64,000 nt of DNA from Streptococcus sp. HMSC078D09 (GCF_001813675.1 NZ_KV813650.1:119373-183372), one strand, 5' to 3'. Counted from the stretch's first letter, positions 34,781 to 44,762 are shown. Notes: generated from the sequence alone by a model not told the origin. Numbers and translations are program-made.

Positions 34781-35512
34781 ATGGATAAGATTGCTCAACT
34801 ACAGGAGATGATTGATCAGAATCAACGGATTGTGTTTTTCGGAGGGGCAGGAGTTTCCACGGAGTCAAATATTCCAGATTTTCGAAGCTCAGACGGTGTC
34901 TATAGTGTTCAGGTAGGGCGGCATTTGACAGCTGAGCAATTGGTCTCCCATACCATGTTTGAGCGCTATCCAGAGGATTTTTTCGACTTTTACAAGAAGT
35001 ACTTGCTCTACCCAGATGCCAAACCCAATGCTGCCCATCGCTATCTGGCTTGGCTTGAAGAGACCGGTAAACTCAAGGCGGTGGTGACACAAAATATTGA
35101 TAGTCTCCATGAAATGGCTGGTTCTAAAAAAGTTTTGAAGCTCCATGGCAGTGCCGACCGCAATTACTGTACGGGTTGCCAGCGATTTTATGATTTGGAG
35201 GCCTTTCTAGCTTTGGAAGGCCCGGTTCCACACTGTCTGGACTGTGGCAAGGTGGTCAAGCCTGATGTGACCCTCTACGAGGAGCCTCTCGATATGGACG
35301 TCTTTTGCCAAGCAGCCCAAGCCATCCAAGAGGCTGATATGCTGATTATCGGTGGAACCTCTCTCGTGGTCTACCCAGCAGCCAGCTTGATCCAGTATTT
35401 CCAAGGGAAGAAGCTGGTTGTCATCAATAAAACCAGTATCCCACAAGACAAGCAAGCAGACCTAGTTATCGAAGGAAAAATTGGCCAAGTATTTTCACAA
35501 TTAAGACCATAA
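34781..35512 (+). CDS. Sirtuin, NAD-dependent protein deacylase
   Basis: A 243-residue Sir2 protein. The NAD-binding motif is GGAGVSTESNIPDFRS (residues 22-37) and TQNIDSLHEMAG follows. HGS carries the catalytic His, and a Cys4 zinc site is formed by CTGC and CLDC. It removes acyl groups from lysines while consuming NAD. AAAGGAG precedes ATG 34781. It directly follows the HEPN gene, with no gap, and ends the salvage operon at a strong terminator. Confidence 0.93.
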   Translation: MDKIAQLQEMIDQNQRIVFFGGAGVSTESNIPDFRSSDGVYSVQVGRHLTAEQLVSHTMFERYPEDFFDFYKKYLLYPDAKPNAAHRYLAWLEETGKLKAVVTQNIDSLHEMAGSKKVLKLHGSADRNYCTGCQRFYDLEAFLALEGPVPHCLDCGKVVKPDVTLYEEPLDMDVFCQAAQAIQEADMLIIGGTSLVVYPAASLIQYFQGKKLVVINKTSIPQDKQADLVIEGKIGQVFSQLRP

Positions 35513-35550
35513 AAAATATCTGAGTGAACATGGATCACTCAGATATTTTT
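35511..35550. terminator. Bidirectional terminator between the sirtuin gene and cpsY
   Basis: Perfect stem AAATATCTGAGTGA / TCACTCAGATATTT with A and T tracts on both sides. Confidence 0.9.
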
Positions 35551-36458
35551 TACTTATCAAACTTCACTTCCTCAAGCAAGTACTCGATGAATTTTTCTCC
35601 CATTTTTGAGAGGGCTGTTTTTTCATGTTTGATGTAGACCAGCTCGATTGGGTCTTCGATATCAAGGGGAATGGAGACGATGTTATTCCCGTTGAGATTG
35701 CTGTTAAGGATCCCGGTCGCAATGGTGTAGCCATCCAGACCAATCAAGAGATTAAAGAGGGTCGCCCGGTCACTGACGACGATGGATTTCTTATGATGCT
35801 CTTGAGAGAGGATCTCTTCTGAGAAGTAGAAGGAGTTGTGGGTTCCTTGGTCATAGCTAAGGTATGGGAAATCTTCCAGATCAGACAAGTGAACGATCTC
35901 TTTCTTGGCAAGGGGATTGGTCTTGCTGACAAAGATATGAGGTTGCGCTGTAAAGAGGTGGGTGGCAATCAGGTGATTATCATCCAGCATCTTAGAGAGG
36001 ACATCTCGGTTGTAGCTATTCAAAAAGAGTACGCCAACTTCGCTTCGGAAATTCTTGACGTCATCGATGATCTCCCAAGTCCGCGTTTCCCGTAGGAAGA
36101 GCTCGTATTTTTCCATGTCGCTTTTCTTCAATAGTGAAACGAATGCCTCAACCACGAAGGCGTAGTGCTGTGAAGAGACACTGAAAAGCTCACGAGAACC
36201 CACAGGATTTTTATAGCGCTCGGACAAGAGGTCGATCTGCTCCACCACCTGGCGGGCATAAGAGAGGAACTCCATCCCATCGCGTGTCAAAGTGATCCCT
36301 TTGGGATTTCGGATAAAGATTTCAATTCCCATCTCATTTTCCAAGTCCTTAACGGCATTGGAAAGGCTAGGTTGCGTGATGAAGAGTTGTTTTGCGGCCT
36401 CATTCATAGAGCCGGTTTCGACGATTTTGATAATGTATTGTAATTGTTGTATTCTCAT
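35550..36458 (-). CDS. cpsY: LysR-family regulator CpsY
   Basis: A 302-residue LysR protein. An N-terminal winged helix (MNEAAKQLFITQPSLSNAVKDLENEMG) is followed by a linker helix and a periplasmic-binding-like co-inducer domain. It closely resembles streptococcal CpsY/MetR-type regulators, which control methionine supply, surface and immune-evasion genes. Product identity is by overall resemblance. The gene is convergent with the sirtuin gene. No divergent target is adjacent, the next gene being 243 bp away on the plus strand. Confidence 0.85.
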   Translation of the reverse strand: MRIQQLQYIIKIVETGSMNEAAKQLFITQPSLSNAVKDLENEMGIEIFIRNPKGITLTRDGMEFLSYARQVVEQIDLLSERYKNPVGSRELFSVSSQHYAFVVEAFVSLLKKSDMEKYELFLRETRTWEIIDDVKNFRSEVGVLFLNSYNRDVLSKMLDDNHLIATHLFTAQPHIFVSKTNPLAKKEIVHLSDLEDFPYLSYDQGTHNSFYFSEEILSQEHHKKSIVVSDRATLFNLLIGLDGYTIATGILNSNLNGNNIVSIPLDIEDPIELVYIKHEKTALSKMGEKFIEYLLEEVKFDK

Positions 36459-36701
36459 GCTTTTATTTTAACATAAAAGAGCGCGTTTTTCCCGTAAAAT
36501 GTGGTCTTTCAAGGACTGTATCAGAGAATAAGACAGGCTGAGGGAGGTAATAGAAAGTAGGCCAGATCAAATATTTAAAAAATAGAAAATTGGGAACAAA
36601 ATCTCCATCTGGGGACTGATTTTGATGGAAAAATACAGTTTTGCCTTGCTGAAAGGGAGATCCGATTGATAGAATGGTAAAAAATTGATTGAGGAGATCT
36701 T

Positions 36702-38138
36702 ATGAAAAAACTAGTTTCCTGGTATAAGAAAAAGGATAAGGAATTGGAAACCCATTTCACAGCCGGTCTGTTGCAGATCAATTTTGTGACCAATGCACTG
36801 ATTCTATTAGCCTTTTACATTTATTTTGTTGTTAGTGAGTCGATCTATGCAATAAAGGATCCATTCGTCCAATTTAGTTTTCTTGCTATAGTGTCCTTTA
36901 CGATGGAGGTTTTGCCCTATGGTGTGACCTTAGCCCTTTTTGTTCCCAATATTTTTGTCATTATCTATGGGATCGGTCGGTGGTCCAGCCTCCAGTTCAA
37001 AGAAGCAGAGGAAGAAGCTCCTAAAGATCCTGATTTGTTTGAAGATAGGGTGCCAAAGGAAGGAGAAGGGACAAGAAAAGATGACGCATTCCTAATGAAA
37101 GAAAAGCAAGAATCACCGAGTCCTAAGCCTATCAAAAAGAAAAAACAACAGCCTACCATTGTTCTTTGGTTTGGTCTCTTTGGTTGCTTTCTAGAAGCGA
37201 TTTTTATTTACATCGTCAAGGATATGACCTTTTACGAATGGAATGAGCCTTTGATCAATTCTCAGAAACATGCCCTGATTTGGTCAGGTGCCTATCCAAC
37301 CTTCTTTACCTTTGCATCTCTTACTTTACTAGCCTTGCTTATCTATTCCTACCGGGATGCGAACTCCCTCTCGCCGCTAGCAAATGTCTTCTGCATCAGT
37401 GGCATTCTAGGAGGAGTGGTTCTTCTTTTAGTTTTCGATAATCAACTGCAGGTAGCAAGTTTTCACACCTTTTTCTTATTGATCTATTCCATTTATCTCT
37501 TGTGGGTTCGCATCAAGGAGTGGCAGGAAGATCGAACAGAGATAAGCTATGAGAATCGTCTGCTTCAATGGCTCCATCAGCTCTTAAACAAGTCGCGAAA
37601 CTGGCCATGGTTAGCAGTTCTTGTTGCCCTTCCAACCCTTGCCCTTGTTGTCCTCGTTCTCATGCTCTTTGGGCAGCAACCGGATTCCATGATCAAGGCC
37701 TGGACCAATACAGCTGACTGGGCCTTCTCACAGAAGATCCCTCCTCAGAATCTCATCATTGATGAGCACTATCTCTGTACGGTTGCGGCTAGTGGTCATG
37801 AAAAAGTTGTCAAACCCCAGCGGATGGGCGTCCGCCACGGTCATCCAGTCGTCGTCAATCGCCAGCTCTGTATCGCCAATGCCTTTGAACAGGTGCTAGA
37901 AGAAAAGACGCCACGTTTCCATCGCTTCTTGCGTCGCAATTATGACCGCTATGGCTATCCCTTTGCCAAACATATCAAGAAGAAATGGGCCATGGACCTG
38001 ATCTACTACCTGATGAAACCTTTGGAATGGCTCTTTTTACTGGTTCTTTATCTAGTCGTTCGCAAGCCTGAAAACCGAATCGCCATGCAATACATTAAAC
38101 CGATCCCAGAAGATTTTGACCCCCGTAAAGTTTCCTGA
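36702..38138 (+). CDS. DUF6688-like membrane protein
   Basis: A 478-residue protein. N-terminal helices lie near residues 28-45 and 60-90, followed by a charged Lys/Glu/Pro-rich loop to about residue 145. Four or five more helices follow, then a soluble region with HYLCTVAASGHEKVVKPQRMGVRHG and VVNRQLCIANAFEQVLEE, resembling DUF6688. A final helix pair precedes the C-terminus. Function unknown. GAGGAG precedes ATG 36702, and TAGAAT at 36669 is a plausible -10. Confidence 0.75.
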   Translation: MKKLVSWYKKKDKELETHFTAGLLQINFVTNALILLAFYIYFVVSESIYAIKDPFVQFSFLAIVSFTMEVLPYGVTLALFVPNIFVIIYGIGRWSSLQFKEAEEEAPKDPDLFEDRVPKEGEGTRKDDAFLMKEKQESPSPKPIKKKKQQPTIVLWFGLFGCFLEAIFIYIVKDMTFYEWNEPLINSQKHALIWSGAYPTFFTFASLTLLALLIYSYRDANSLSPLANVFCISGILGGVVLLLVFDNQLQVASFHTFFLLIYSIYLLWVRIKEWQEDRTEISYENRLLQWLHQLLNKSRNWPWLAVLVALPTLALVVLVLMLFGQQPDSMIKAWTNTADWAFSQKIPPQNLIIDEHYLCTVAASGHEKVVKPQRMGVRHGHPVVVNRQLCIANAFEQVLEEKTPRFHRFLRRNYDRYGYPFAKHIKKKWAMDLIYYLMKPLEWLFLLVLYLVVRKPENRIAMQYIKPIPEDFDPRKVS

Positions 38139-38152
38139 GTTACTGATTTTAC

Positions 38153-38181
38153 TTGACAAGCGACAAGGAGCGCGATATAAT
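38153..38181 (+). promoter_or_regulatory. pyrK-pyrD promoter
   Basis: Consensus TTGACA (38153-38158), a 17-bp spacer and TATAAT (38176-38181). Confidence 0.9.
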
Positions 38182-38194
38182 GAGACAAATTTAA

Positions 38195-38297
38195 CCTTTA
38201 AGAGGTCCAGAGAGGCTTGCAAGGAAAGACAGAAAAAAGATCAGCAGACTGTGTCTAGCTGATCATTTGTAGGGCCTTGCTTTTGCGAGGTCTTTTT
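38195..38297 (+). promoter_or_regulatory. PyrR-binding attenuator upstream of pyrK
   Basis: CCTTTAAGAGGTCCAGAGAGGC...AAGG (38195-38224) is the conserved PyrR anti-antiterminator loop. A hairpin GATCAGC/GCTGATC (38239-38264) follows, and the terminator GGCCTTGC-tttt-GCGAGGTC with six T (38273-38297) ends the leader. With UMP bound, PyrR stabilises the first structure and favours termination, so pyrK-pyrD are repressed when pyrimidines are plentiful. Confidence 0.9.
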
Positions 38298-38322
38298 TGC
38301 TGAAAGAAAGAAGAGGAAATCA

Positions 38323-39129
38323 ATGGTCAGTGACAGTTGTAAAAAACGCTTTGGCAAAATCATGATGGAGGAGATGGAGCTGGTTGCTCAAGAAGAGATC
38401 GCTCCTCGCATCTATTCTATGATCTTAAAAGGGGAAATGGTGGAGCAGATGCTGCCAGGTCAATTCCTTCATATCCGCGTCCCTGATGGATCCAAGCTCC
38501 TTCGCCGTCCGATTTCAATTTCTGAGATTGATCCTGAGACACAGACGTGTCGCTTGATCTACCGCATTGAAGGTGGGGGAACAGCTATCTTTTCCCAATT
38601 GCCAATCGGTAGCAAACTAAGCGTGATGGGGCCTCAGGGAAATGGCTTTGATCTCACCAATCTCGGCCAAGGTCAGAAAGCCTTGATCATCGGTGGCGGG
38701 ATCGGTGTTCCTCCTTTGGTCCAAGTGGCCAAACAACTCCATGAGCAAGGGGTAGAAGTTGAAGTGGTTGTCGGATTTGCGACCAAAGAAGCCGTCATTT
38801 TGGAAGAAGAGCTTTCTCAGGTGGCTCATGTCACTGTAACGACAGACGATGGATCTTATGGTACCAAGGGCTATGTCTCGTCGGTTATTGATCAGATGGA
38901 CCAGGAGTTTGACGCTATCTATTCTTGTGGAGCACCTGGCATGCTCAAATATGTCAATACCAAGTTTCATGACCATCCCCGCGCCTACATTTCCATGGAA
39001 TCCCGTATGGCTTGTGGGATGGGGGCTTGCTACGCCTGTGTGGTGCATCTGGAAAATGAAAGCCAAGCAGCCAATAAGCGCGTGTGTGAAGATGGACCGG
39101 TATTTGAAACCGGTACGATTGTGATGTAG
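38323..39129 (+). CDS. pyrK: Dihydroorotate dehydrogenase electron-transfer subunit PyrK
   Basis: A 268-residue FAD and [2Fe-2S] subunit of class 1B dihydroorotate dehydrogenase. The flavin-binding motif is LRRPISISEI, then GGGIGVPPL and the NAD region. The iron-sulfur ligands are in MACGMGACYACVV plus a later Cys (VCEDGPVF). It passes electrons from PyrD to NAD+. AGAGGAAATC precedes ATG 38323. In-frame ATGs at 38362 and 38365 would give a shorter N-terminus closer to some homologues. Confidence 0.93.
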   Translation: MVSDSCKKRFGKIMMEEMELVAQEEIAPRIYSMILKGEMVEQMLPGQFLHIRVPDGSKLLRRPISISEIDPETQTCRLIYRIEGGGTAIFSQLPIGSKLSVMGPQGNGFDLTNLGQGQKALIIGGGIGVPPLVQVAKQLHEQGVEVEVVVGFATKEAVILEEELSQVAHVTVTTDDGSYGTKGYVSSVIDQMDQEFDAIYSCGAPGMLKYVNTKFHDHPRAYISMESRMACGMGACYACVVHLENESQAANKRVCEDGPVFETGTIVM

Positions 39130-40077
<948 letters not shown>

Positions 40078-40081
40078 ATCC

Positions 40082-40110
40082 TTGACTTTTCCTAAATATC
40101 GTACTACAAT
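40082..40110 (+). promoter_or_regulatory. pyrF promoter
   Basis: TTGACT (40082-40087), a 17-bp spacer and TACAAT (40105-40110). Confidence 0.85.
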
Positions 40111-40118
40111 AAATAAAA

Positions 40119-40221
40119 ACCTTTAAAGCAGTCCAGAGAGGCTCCTAAGGTCTAGACGGTGAATCATGGTAGTTGTTCCTACCTAATTTTCGTGTAACCT
40201 TGCCTCGGGCAAGGTTTTTTT
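40119..40221 (+). promoter_or_regulatory. PyrR-binding attenuator upstream of pyrF
   Basis: ACCTTTAAAGCAGTCCAGAG, AGGCTCC, AAGGT (40119-40151) is a second PyrR-binding loop. The terminator AACCTTGCC-tcg-GGCAAGGTT with a T run follows (40196-40221). It gives pyrF and pyrE their own UMP-responsive control. Confidence 0.9.
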
Positions 40222-40256
40222 GTAGACAAAATGATCAATCAAAAAAGGAGTAATCC

Positions 40257-40949
40257 ATGCGTGAAGAACGTCCTATTATCGCCCTTGACTTCCCAGCTTT
40301 CGAGGATGTCAAAAATTTTTTAGAGCATTTTCCAGAAGACGAAAAATTATTTGTAAAAATCGGAATGGAATTTTTCTATGCAGTTGGTCCTGAAATTGTA
40401 CATTACCTCAAAGGGCTTGGACACAGTATTTTCCTTGATTTAAAATTGCATGATATCCCAAATACAGTCAAATCAGCTATGTCCGTACTGGGGACTTTCG
40501 GAGTAGATATGGTGACGGTCCACGCAGCCGGTGGTGTGGAGATGATGCGCGAAGCTAAGGCAGCTCTTGGTGAAGGAGCTAAATTGGTAGCCGTGACCCA
40601 GTTGACTTCTACCAGTGAAGAAGACATGCGTGATTGCCAAAACATCCAAACAACAGTCCAAGAATCAGTAGTCAATTATGCTCGCAAGGCCCAAGAAGCA
40701 GGCTTGGATGGTGTTGTCTGCTCAGCCCATGAAGTAGCCTTGATCAAAGATGCCACTTCGTCAGACTTTGTCTGTGTCACACCAGGGATTCGTCCTGCTG
40801 GAGCTGAAATCGGCGACCAAAAACGGGTCATGACCCCACAAGAGGCTCATAAAATTGGATCTGACTATATTGTCGTTGGACGCCCAATTATCCAAGCAGA
40901 AAACCCATGGGATGCTTACCATGAAATTAAGAGACAATGGAATAGTTAA
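40257..40949 (+). CDS. pyrF: Orotidine-5'-phosphate decarboxylase
   Basis: A 230-residue TIM-barrel enzyme that forms UMP from OMP. The catalytic motif [13 protein letters not shown] contains the K/D triad; TPGIRP and VGRPI are the phosphate-binding loops. AAGGAG precedes ATG 40257. A 267-bp hairpin-rich spacer separates it from pyrE. Confidence 0.97.
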   Translation: MREERPIIALDFPAFEDVKNFLEHFPEDEKLFVKIGMEFFYAVGPEIVHYLKGLGHSIFLDLKLHDIPNTVKSAMSVLGTFGVDMVTVHAAGGVEMMREAKAALGEGAKLVAVTQLTSTSEEDMRDCQNIQTTVQESVVNYARKAQEAGLDGVVCSAHEVALIKDATSSDFVCVTPGIRPAGAEIGDQKRVMTPQEAHKIGSDYIVVGRPIIQAENPWDAYHEIKRQWNS

Positions 40950-40950
40950 G

Positions 40951-41179
40951 AACGTCTAAGAAGCTGTGCTTCAAGACGTTCTACGGGAAGCCCGATAGGG
41001 CCTTCCCTAAACTATTCACTAGATTATGAGAATAAAAAGTATCGTTTTATTCTCATAATCGTCGGAACACTAATTGCTACTAAAAGTGAAAATTTTGTAG
41101 CTCTACGGGAAGTCCTACTGGACCTTCCCTAACGCGTTCACTAACCTGTAAAGTTGTTGTTTAAATCAATGATTGATTT
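40951..41179 (+). repeat. Hairpin-rich spacer with a 45-bp direct repeat between pyrF and pyrE
   Basis: Five hairpins lie in ~230 bp. They are AACGTCT/AGACGTT (40951-40980), GGGAAG-CCC/GGG-CTTCCC (40985-41007), a perfect 16-bp arm pair GATTATGAGAATAAAA (41022-41060), GGGAAG-TCC/GGA-CTTCCC (41107-41129) and AAATCA/TGATTT (41163-41179). The second and fourth are copies of a ~45-bp unit starting TCTACGGGAAG and ending TTCACTA. Their inner pairs differ but stay complementary. No coding frame is present. Confidence 0.75.
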
Positions 41180-41216
41180 AATTCGTATATGATTAAAATC
41201 GTAAAAAGGAGTCGTC

Positions 41217-41849
41217 ATGTCATTAGCTAAAGATATTGCTAGCCATCTTTTGAAAATCGAAGCGGTTTATTTGAAACCAGAAGAACCGTTCACTTGGGCA
41301 TCTGGGATCAAGTCCCCAATTTATACCGATAACCGTGTAACCCTCGCTTATCCAGAAACTCGTACCTTGATCGAAAATGGATTTGTAGATAAAATCAAGG
41401 AAGCTTTCCCTGAAGTGGAAGTGATTGCAGGTACAGCAACTGCTGGGATTCCTCACGGAGCCATTATTGCGGACAAGATGAATTTGCCATTTGCCTACAT
41501 TCGTAGCAAACCAAAAGACCACGGTGCTGGAAATCAAATTGAAGGCCGTGTACCACAAGGTCAAAAGATGGTCGTAGTGGAAGATTTGATTTCTACTGGT
41601 GGATCTGTCTTGGATGCTGTCGCAGCTGCCAAGCGTGAAGGGGCGGACGTTCTTGGTGTGGTTGCCATCTTCACCTACCAATTGGAGAAAGCCGATAAGA
41701 AATTTGCGGAAGCTGGCGTTCAACTTGAAACCTTGTCTAACTACACAGAATTGATTCATTTAGCAGAAGAACAAGGTTACATCACTTCTGAAGGTTTAGA
41801 GTTGTTACACCGTTTCAAGGAAAACCAAGAAACTTGGCAAGATAAATAA
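41217..41849 (+). CDS. pyrE: Orotate phosphoribosyltransferase
   Basis: A 210-residue type I phosphoribosyltransferase that makes OMP from orotate and PRPP. The PRPP motif [12 protein letters not shown] is near residue 120, with the flexible catalytic loop [15 protein letters not shown] before it. AAAAGGAG precedes ATG 41217. It probably reads from the pyrF promoter through the spacer, and a strong terminator follows. Confidence 0.97.
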   Translation: MSLAKDIASHLLKIEAVYLKPEEPFTWASGIKSPIYTDNRVTLAYPETRTLIENGFVDKIKEAFPEVEVIAGTATAGIPHGAIIADKMNLPFAYIRSKPKDHGAGNQIEGRVPQGQKMVVVEDLISTGGSVLDAVAAAKREGADVLGVVAIFTYQLEKADKKFAEAGVQLETLSNYTELIHLAEEQGYITSEGLELLHRFKENQETWQDK

Positions 41850-41854
41850 TAGGA

Positions 41855-41882
41855 CGGAAGCGTTTCTAACGCTTCTTTTTTA
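41855..41882 (+). terminator. Terminator of pyrE
   Basis: GAAGCGTT-tct-AACGCTTC followed by six T. Confidence 0.9.
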
Positions 41883-41909
41883 TACTCTATTCACTAGTTG
41901 GTGATTAAC

Positions 41910-41938
41910 TTGAATCTCAAAGTAAAATCCGGTATGAT
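41910..41938 (+). promoter_or_regulatory. Promoter of the two-helix protein gene
   Basis: TTGAAT (41910-41915), a 17-bp spacer and TATGAT (41933-41938). Confidence 0.6.
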
Positions 41939-41991
41939 AGTAGTAATTGTTTTTATGGATGAAGGAAAAACTATTTTTAAGGGAGAATAAG

Positions 41992-42591
41992 ATGACAAAA
42001 GAACATTATTTGCAAATGAAGAAGGAATTTAAAATTAGATTTACAATTATTATCGTCCTAGGTATAATTGCTAGTGTATTTTATATTCAGATATTGCTTA
42101 GCCACTCTCGTGAAGTGCCCTTTTTTATAACCTGTCTTGGAACTCTCACCTTCATCAATCGGTCATTGATTGCACCTTTCTTTTATGAGAAAAAAGCAGC
42201 TGAGAAGGAACATCCAGAATGGAAGAATTTATCAACAAAAGGAGTAGAAATTCCTCAGGAAGAAATTCAAAAACGAAATGGGATATCGATCCTATCTTTC
42301 ATCATTGTAATTGTTGGATTCTTCATGTTATACCGACCAGCTCCAAAAACGGATGTAGGAACTGAGGTAATAAAAACTAATAGCGAGATCCAGTCTGTGC
42401 CAGAAAGTTCGACAGAAAAAGAATCTAGCACAGTCTCTAATTTAACCCCGAAAGATGTTCAAACTTTACAAGAATTGAAAGAAGAGATTGAATCCAATGC
42501 TCCATCAGATTCAAATTCACTAGATATAAACAAAGCAAAAGATTTTGCAGAAAAAGCGCAGCAACAGAATTGGTTGAAAAGGGGAGAATAA
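41992..42591 (+). CDS. Multi-helix membrane protein, function unknown
   Basis: A 199-residue protein with hydrophobic helices near residues 16-36, 43-58 and 96-112. A ~85-residue Ser/Glu/Thr-rich extracytoplasmic or cytoplasmic tail follows. GGGAGAA precedes ATG 41992; the longer in-frame start at 41947 has no ribosome site. It is followed by a second membrane protein after 55 bp, suggesting a pair. No family was recognised. Confidence 0.65.
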   Translation: MTKEHYLQMKKEFKIRFTIIIVLGIIASVFYIQILLSHSREVPFFITCLGTLTFINRSLIAPFFYEKKAAEKEHPEWKNLSTKGVEIPQEEIQKRNGISILSFIIVIVGFFMLYRPAPKTDVGTEVIKTNSEIQSVPESSTEKESSTVSNLTPKDVQTLQELKEEIESNAPSDSNSLDINKAKDFAEKAQQQNWLKRGE

Positions 42592-42646
42592 AAATTTTTC
42601 AAGGGATTTGAAACCAACTAGTTTATGTGAAAGGGTAAAAAAATCA

Positions 42647-43138
42647 ATGACAGTAACAATATTCTGGCTTAGCTTGGGCATTCTGAGCCTTGTTTTCTTG
42701 ATCATGCTGCTCATCTTTTACACCTTGTATCGTCGTGAAATAAAAGTGAAAACAGAATCAACCGCAAAAGTTCTGGGAGAAGTAGTTGCTTTTGATTCCA
42801 AAAATCAACTGCTTATTTCCCTGCCTGTGGTGGAGTATCAAGTTGGGGGCGAAAGATACCAAAAGACCTTTACCTACGCTTATTTCAGAGAGACTTCTTC
42901 TAAGTCAAGACAAACCAATGTTTTCGATAGAACCTATGTTCTTGGAGCCGGCAAAAATCTGGATTTGCGGATGATATTCCCAATCGGGTCTCCTATGACA
43001 GTCTTTTATAATCCAGTCGACCCACAGATCGGTTTTGTCGAACGATATGCTGGCTTAGTCGGTTTCTATAAAATCGGAATGATTCTAACGGTTGGAATTT
43101 ATCTTGTTTTATTATGTATTCTAATCCTAGTGTTTTAG
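42647..43138 (+). CDS. DUF3592-like membrane protein
   Basis: A 163-residue protein. A helix near residues 5-25 and a C-terminal helix (about 140-162) flank a beta-rich domain with the pattern PVVEYQVGGERYQKTFTYAY ... VFYNPVDPQIG, typical of DUF3592 proteins. Function is unknown. GAAAGGG lies about ten bases before ATG 42647. A TTG at 42608 would add 13 residues without a better site. Confidence 0.65.
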   Translation: MTVTIFWLSLGILSLVFLIMLLIFYTLYRREIKVKTESTAKVLGEVVAFDSKNQLLISLPVVEYQVGGERYQKTFTYAYFRETSSKSRQTNVFDRTYVLGAGKNLDLRMIFPIGSPMTVFYNPVDPQIGFVERYAGLVGFYKIGMILTVGIYLVLLCILILVF

Positions 43139-43220
43139 GTTAGTTAAGGTTAAGAGTTAAAAATTGGTTGGATAAAATGAATGTATCCATAATTACCATT
43201 TTACAGTTGATAGTCACCCC

Positions 43221-43245
43221 AAAACAGCAGAAATGCTGTTTTTTT
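43221..43245 (+). terminator. Terminator before the GT39-like gene
   Basis: AAACAGCA-gaaa-TGCTGTTT followed by T6. Confidence 0.85.
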
Positions 43246-43253
43246 GATATAAT
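43245..43253 (+). promoter_or_regulatory. Extended -10 promoter immediately before the GT39-like gene
   Basis: TGA-TATAAT (43245-43253) ends only six bases before the ATG at 43260, so a transcript starting at the usual distance would begin at or very near the start codon. Confidence 0.6.
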
Positions 43254-43259
43254 GGACCT

Positions 43260-44762
43260 ATGTTATCGAAAAGTAAACGTATTCTATTTGGGATGCTTCA
43301 TGTTGTCATGTTGCTAGTGATGGTCCACTGGTTCTTGATCAGTGTGACCTATCTGAGAGAGATTTCGTGGCTAGCCATTTTAGGTGCTGGATTGCTATTT
43401 CTGCTAGCCTGGCTGAAACGCGATGGGCTAAAGAGTGCCTTTGCTTGGTTGACTCGGCATAAAAAAGGCTTCCTGATTGGAGCGGTTGCCTTTCAGTTGA
43501 TTGTTATGGTCTGTGCGGAGCTCTTTATCCGTCGGGATGCCGCAGTTGTTTTCAAAGGGGCTTTTGATCTCCTTAAGCAATCCTCTATCACCAACTACCT
43601 CAGTCGCAATCCCAATAACATTCCGCTCTTTCTTTACGAGAAGTTTTTCTATGTTTTATTTGGCTCTAGCGGTCTGTGGGTCATGCAGGCTCTCAATATC
43701 CTCTATGTCAATCTGGGTGCAGTCCTCTTGTACAAGCTGTCCCAGAAGCATTTCAATCAAAAAACGGCTGATCTAGTCTATTTCTTCTATGTGAGCTTGA
43801 TCTGTTACTCGCCGTATTTCTATTCCATGTATACGGACATTCCGCCACTTCCTTTGATCGCTCTTCAGTTATGGTGGGCTTTGGATCTATTAAAGGAAGA
43901 TCAAGCAGTCTCCTGGAAGAAGATTGTTGGCTTGGGGATCTTATCTGGCGTATCCATGTTGATCCGTCCAACGACAATTATTGTCATGATTGCCTTTTTG
44001 GCTGTGCTCTTCTTCAGAGGGAATTGGAAGGCCTTTGGAAAGATTGCTACGGTGACGGTCATGATGACGGGCTTTGTCTTTGCAGGATTGAATACAGCGT
44101 TCAATCATCAAAGAGTTGTGCCGATCTTGAAACAAGAAGGGTTGGCTAAAGGACCGCTCTTATTTATCAATCTGGGCTTGACGGATATGGGGCATAACCA
44201 AGAAGATATGAAAGAAGGCTTGTTGGCCTATATCGATGAGGATAAGCGCTCGGATTACAACAATGGCCTCTTTAAAAAAGAAAATGTGATCAAAGAAATC
44301 AAGCGCCGTCTCAAGGAGTACGGACCGTTCGGTTTGATCGGGCATATCTACTACAAGCAATCCTTGACGGTAGCAGAAGGGACCCTAGGTTGGCTTTACC
44401 GAGATGTAGAGTATGAGAAGACGCCTTTTATCAATCCTCTCTATGCACCTCTGACTAAAAATAATGGTTTGGCAAAATGGGTGCGGACTTATTTCCTCAG
44501 CATTGATCGCCCACAGTACAAGTATTATGAATTTGTCAAGCAGCTGATCTGGATCGTCCTATCAGCTGGTTTGGTTGGAGCTTATCTCAAACGTCGAGAT
44601 ACAGATGATTTTAACTTCCTTTCCTTAGCGGTCTTTGGTGGTTTGCTCTTCTTAACCATCTTTGAAGGTGGGAAGACCCGCTACCTCATCCAATTCTTAC
44701 CGCAAATTTTACTAGTTGCTTCGATCGGTCTAGCAGGATTTATCAAGAAAGAAAATACATAA
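43260..44762 (+). CDS. Family 39-like polytopic glycosyltransferase
   Basis: A 500-residue membrane protein with about ten helices. The first lumenal loop contains FKGAFDLLKQ; later helices read YTDIPPLPLIALQLWWALDLL and LIRPTTIIVMI. These resemble GT39/GT-C enzymes that use polyprenyl-phosphate sugars, and the streptococcal group of uncharacterised integral membrane transferases. Acceptor and sugar are unknown. No Shine-Dalgarno site precedes ATG 43260 because the -10 box is six bases away, so the mRNA may be leaderless. The next in-frame ATG, at 43293, is also without a good site. Confidence 0.8.
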   Translation: MLSKSKRILFGMLHVVMLLVMVHWFLISVTYLREISWLAILGAGLLFLLAWLKRDGLKSAFAWLTRHKKGFLIGAVAFQLIVMVCAELFIRRDAAVVFKGAFDLLKQSSITNYLSRNPNNIPLFLYEKFFYVLFGSSGLWVMQALNILYVNLGAVLLYKLSQKHFNQKTADLVYFFYVSLICYSPYFYSMYTDIPPLPLIALQLWWALDLLKEDQAVSWKKIVGLGILSGVSMLIRPTTIIVMIAFLAVLFFRGNWKAFGKIATVTVMMTGFVFAGLNTAFNHQRVVPILKQEGLAKGPLLFINLGLTDMGHNQEDMKEGLLAYIDEDKRSDYNNGLFKKENVIKEIKRRLKEYGPFGLIGHIYYKQSLTVAEGTLGWLYRDVEYEKTPFINPLYAPLTKNNGLAKWVRTYFLSIDRPQYKYYEFVKQLIWIVLSAGLVGAYLKRRDTDDFNFLSLAVFGGLLFLTIFEGGKTRYLIQFLPQILLVASIGLAGFIKKENT

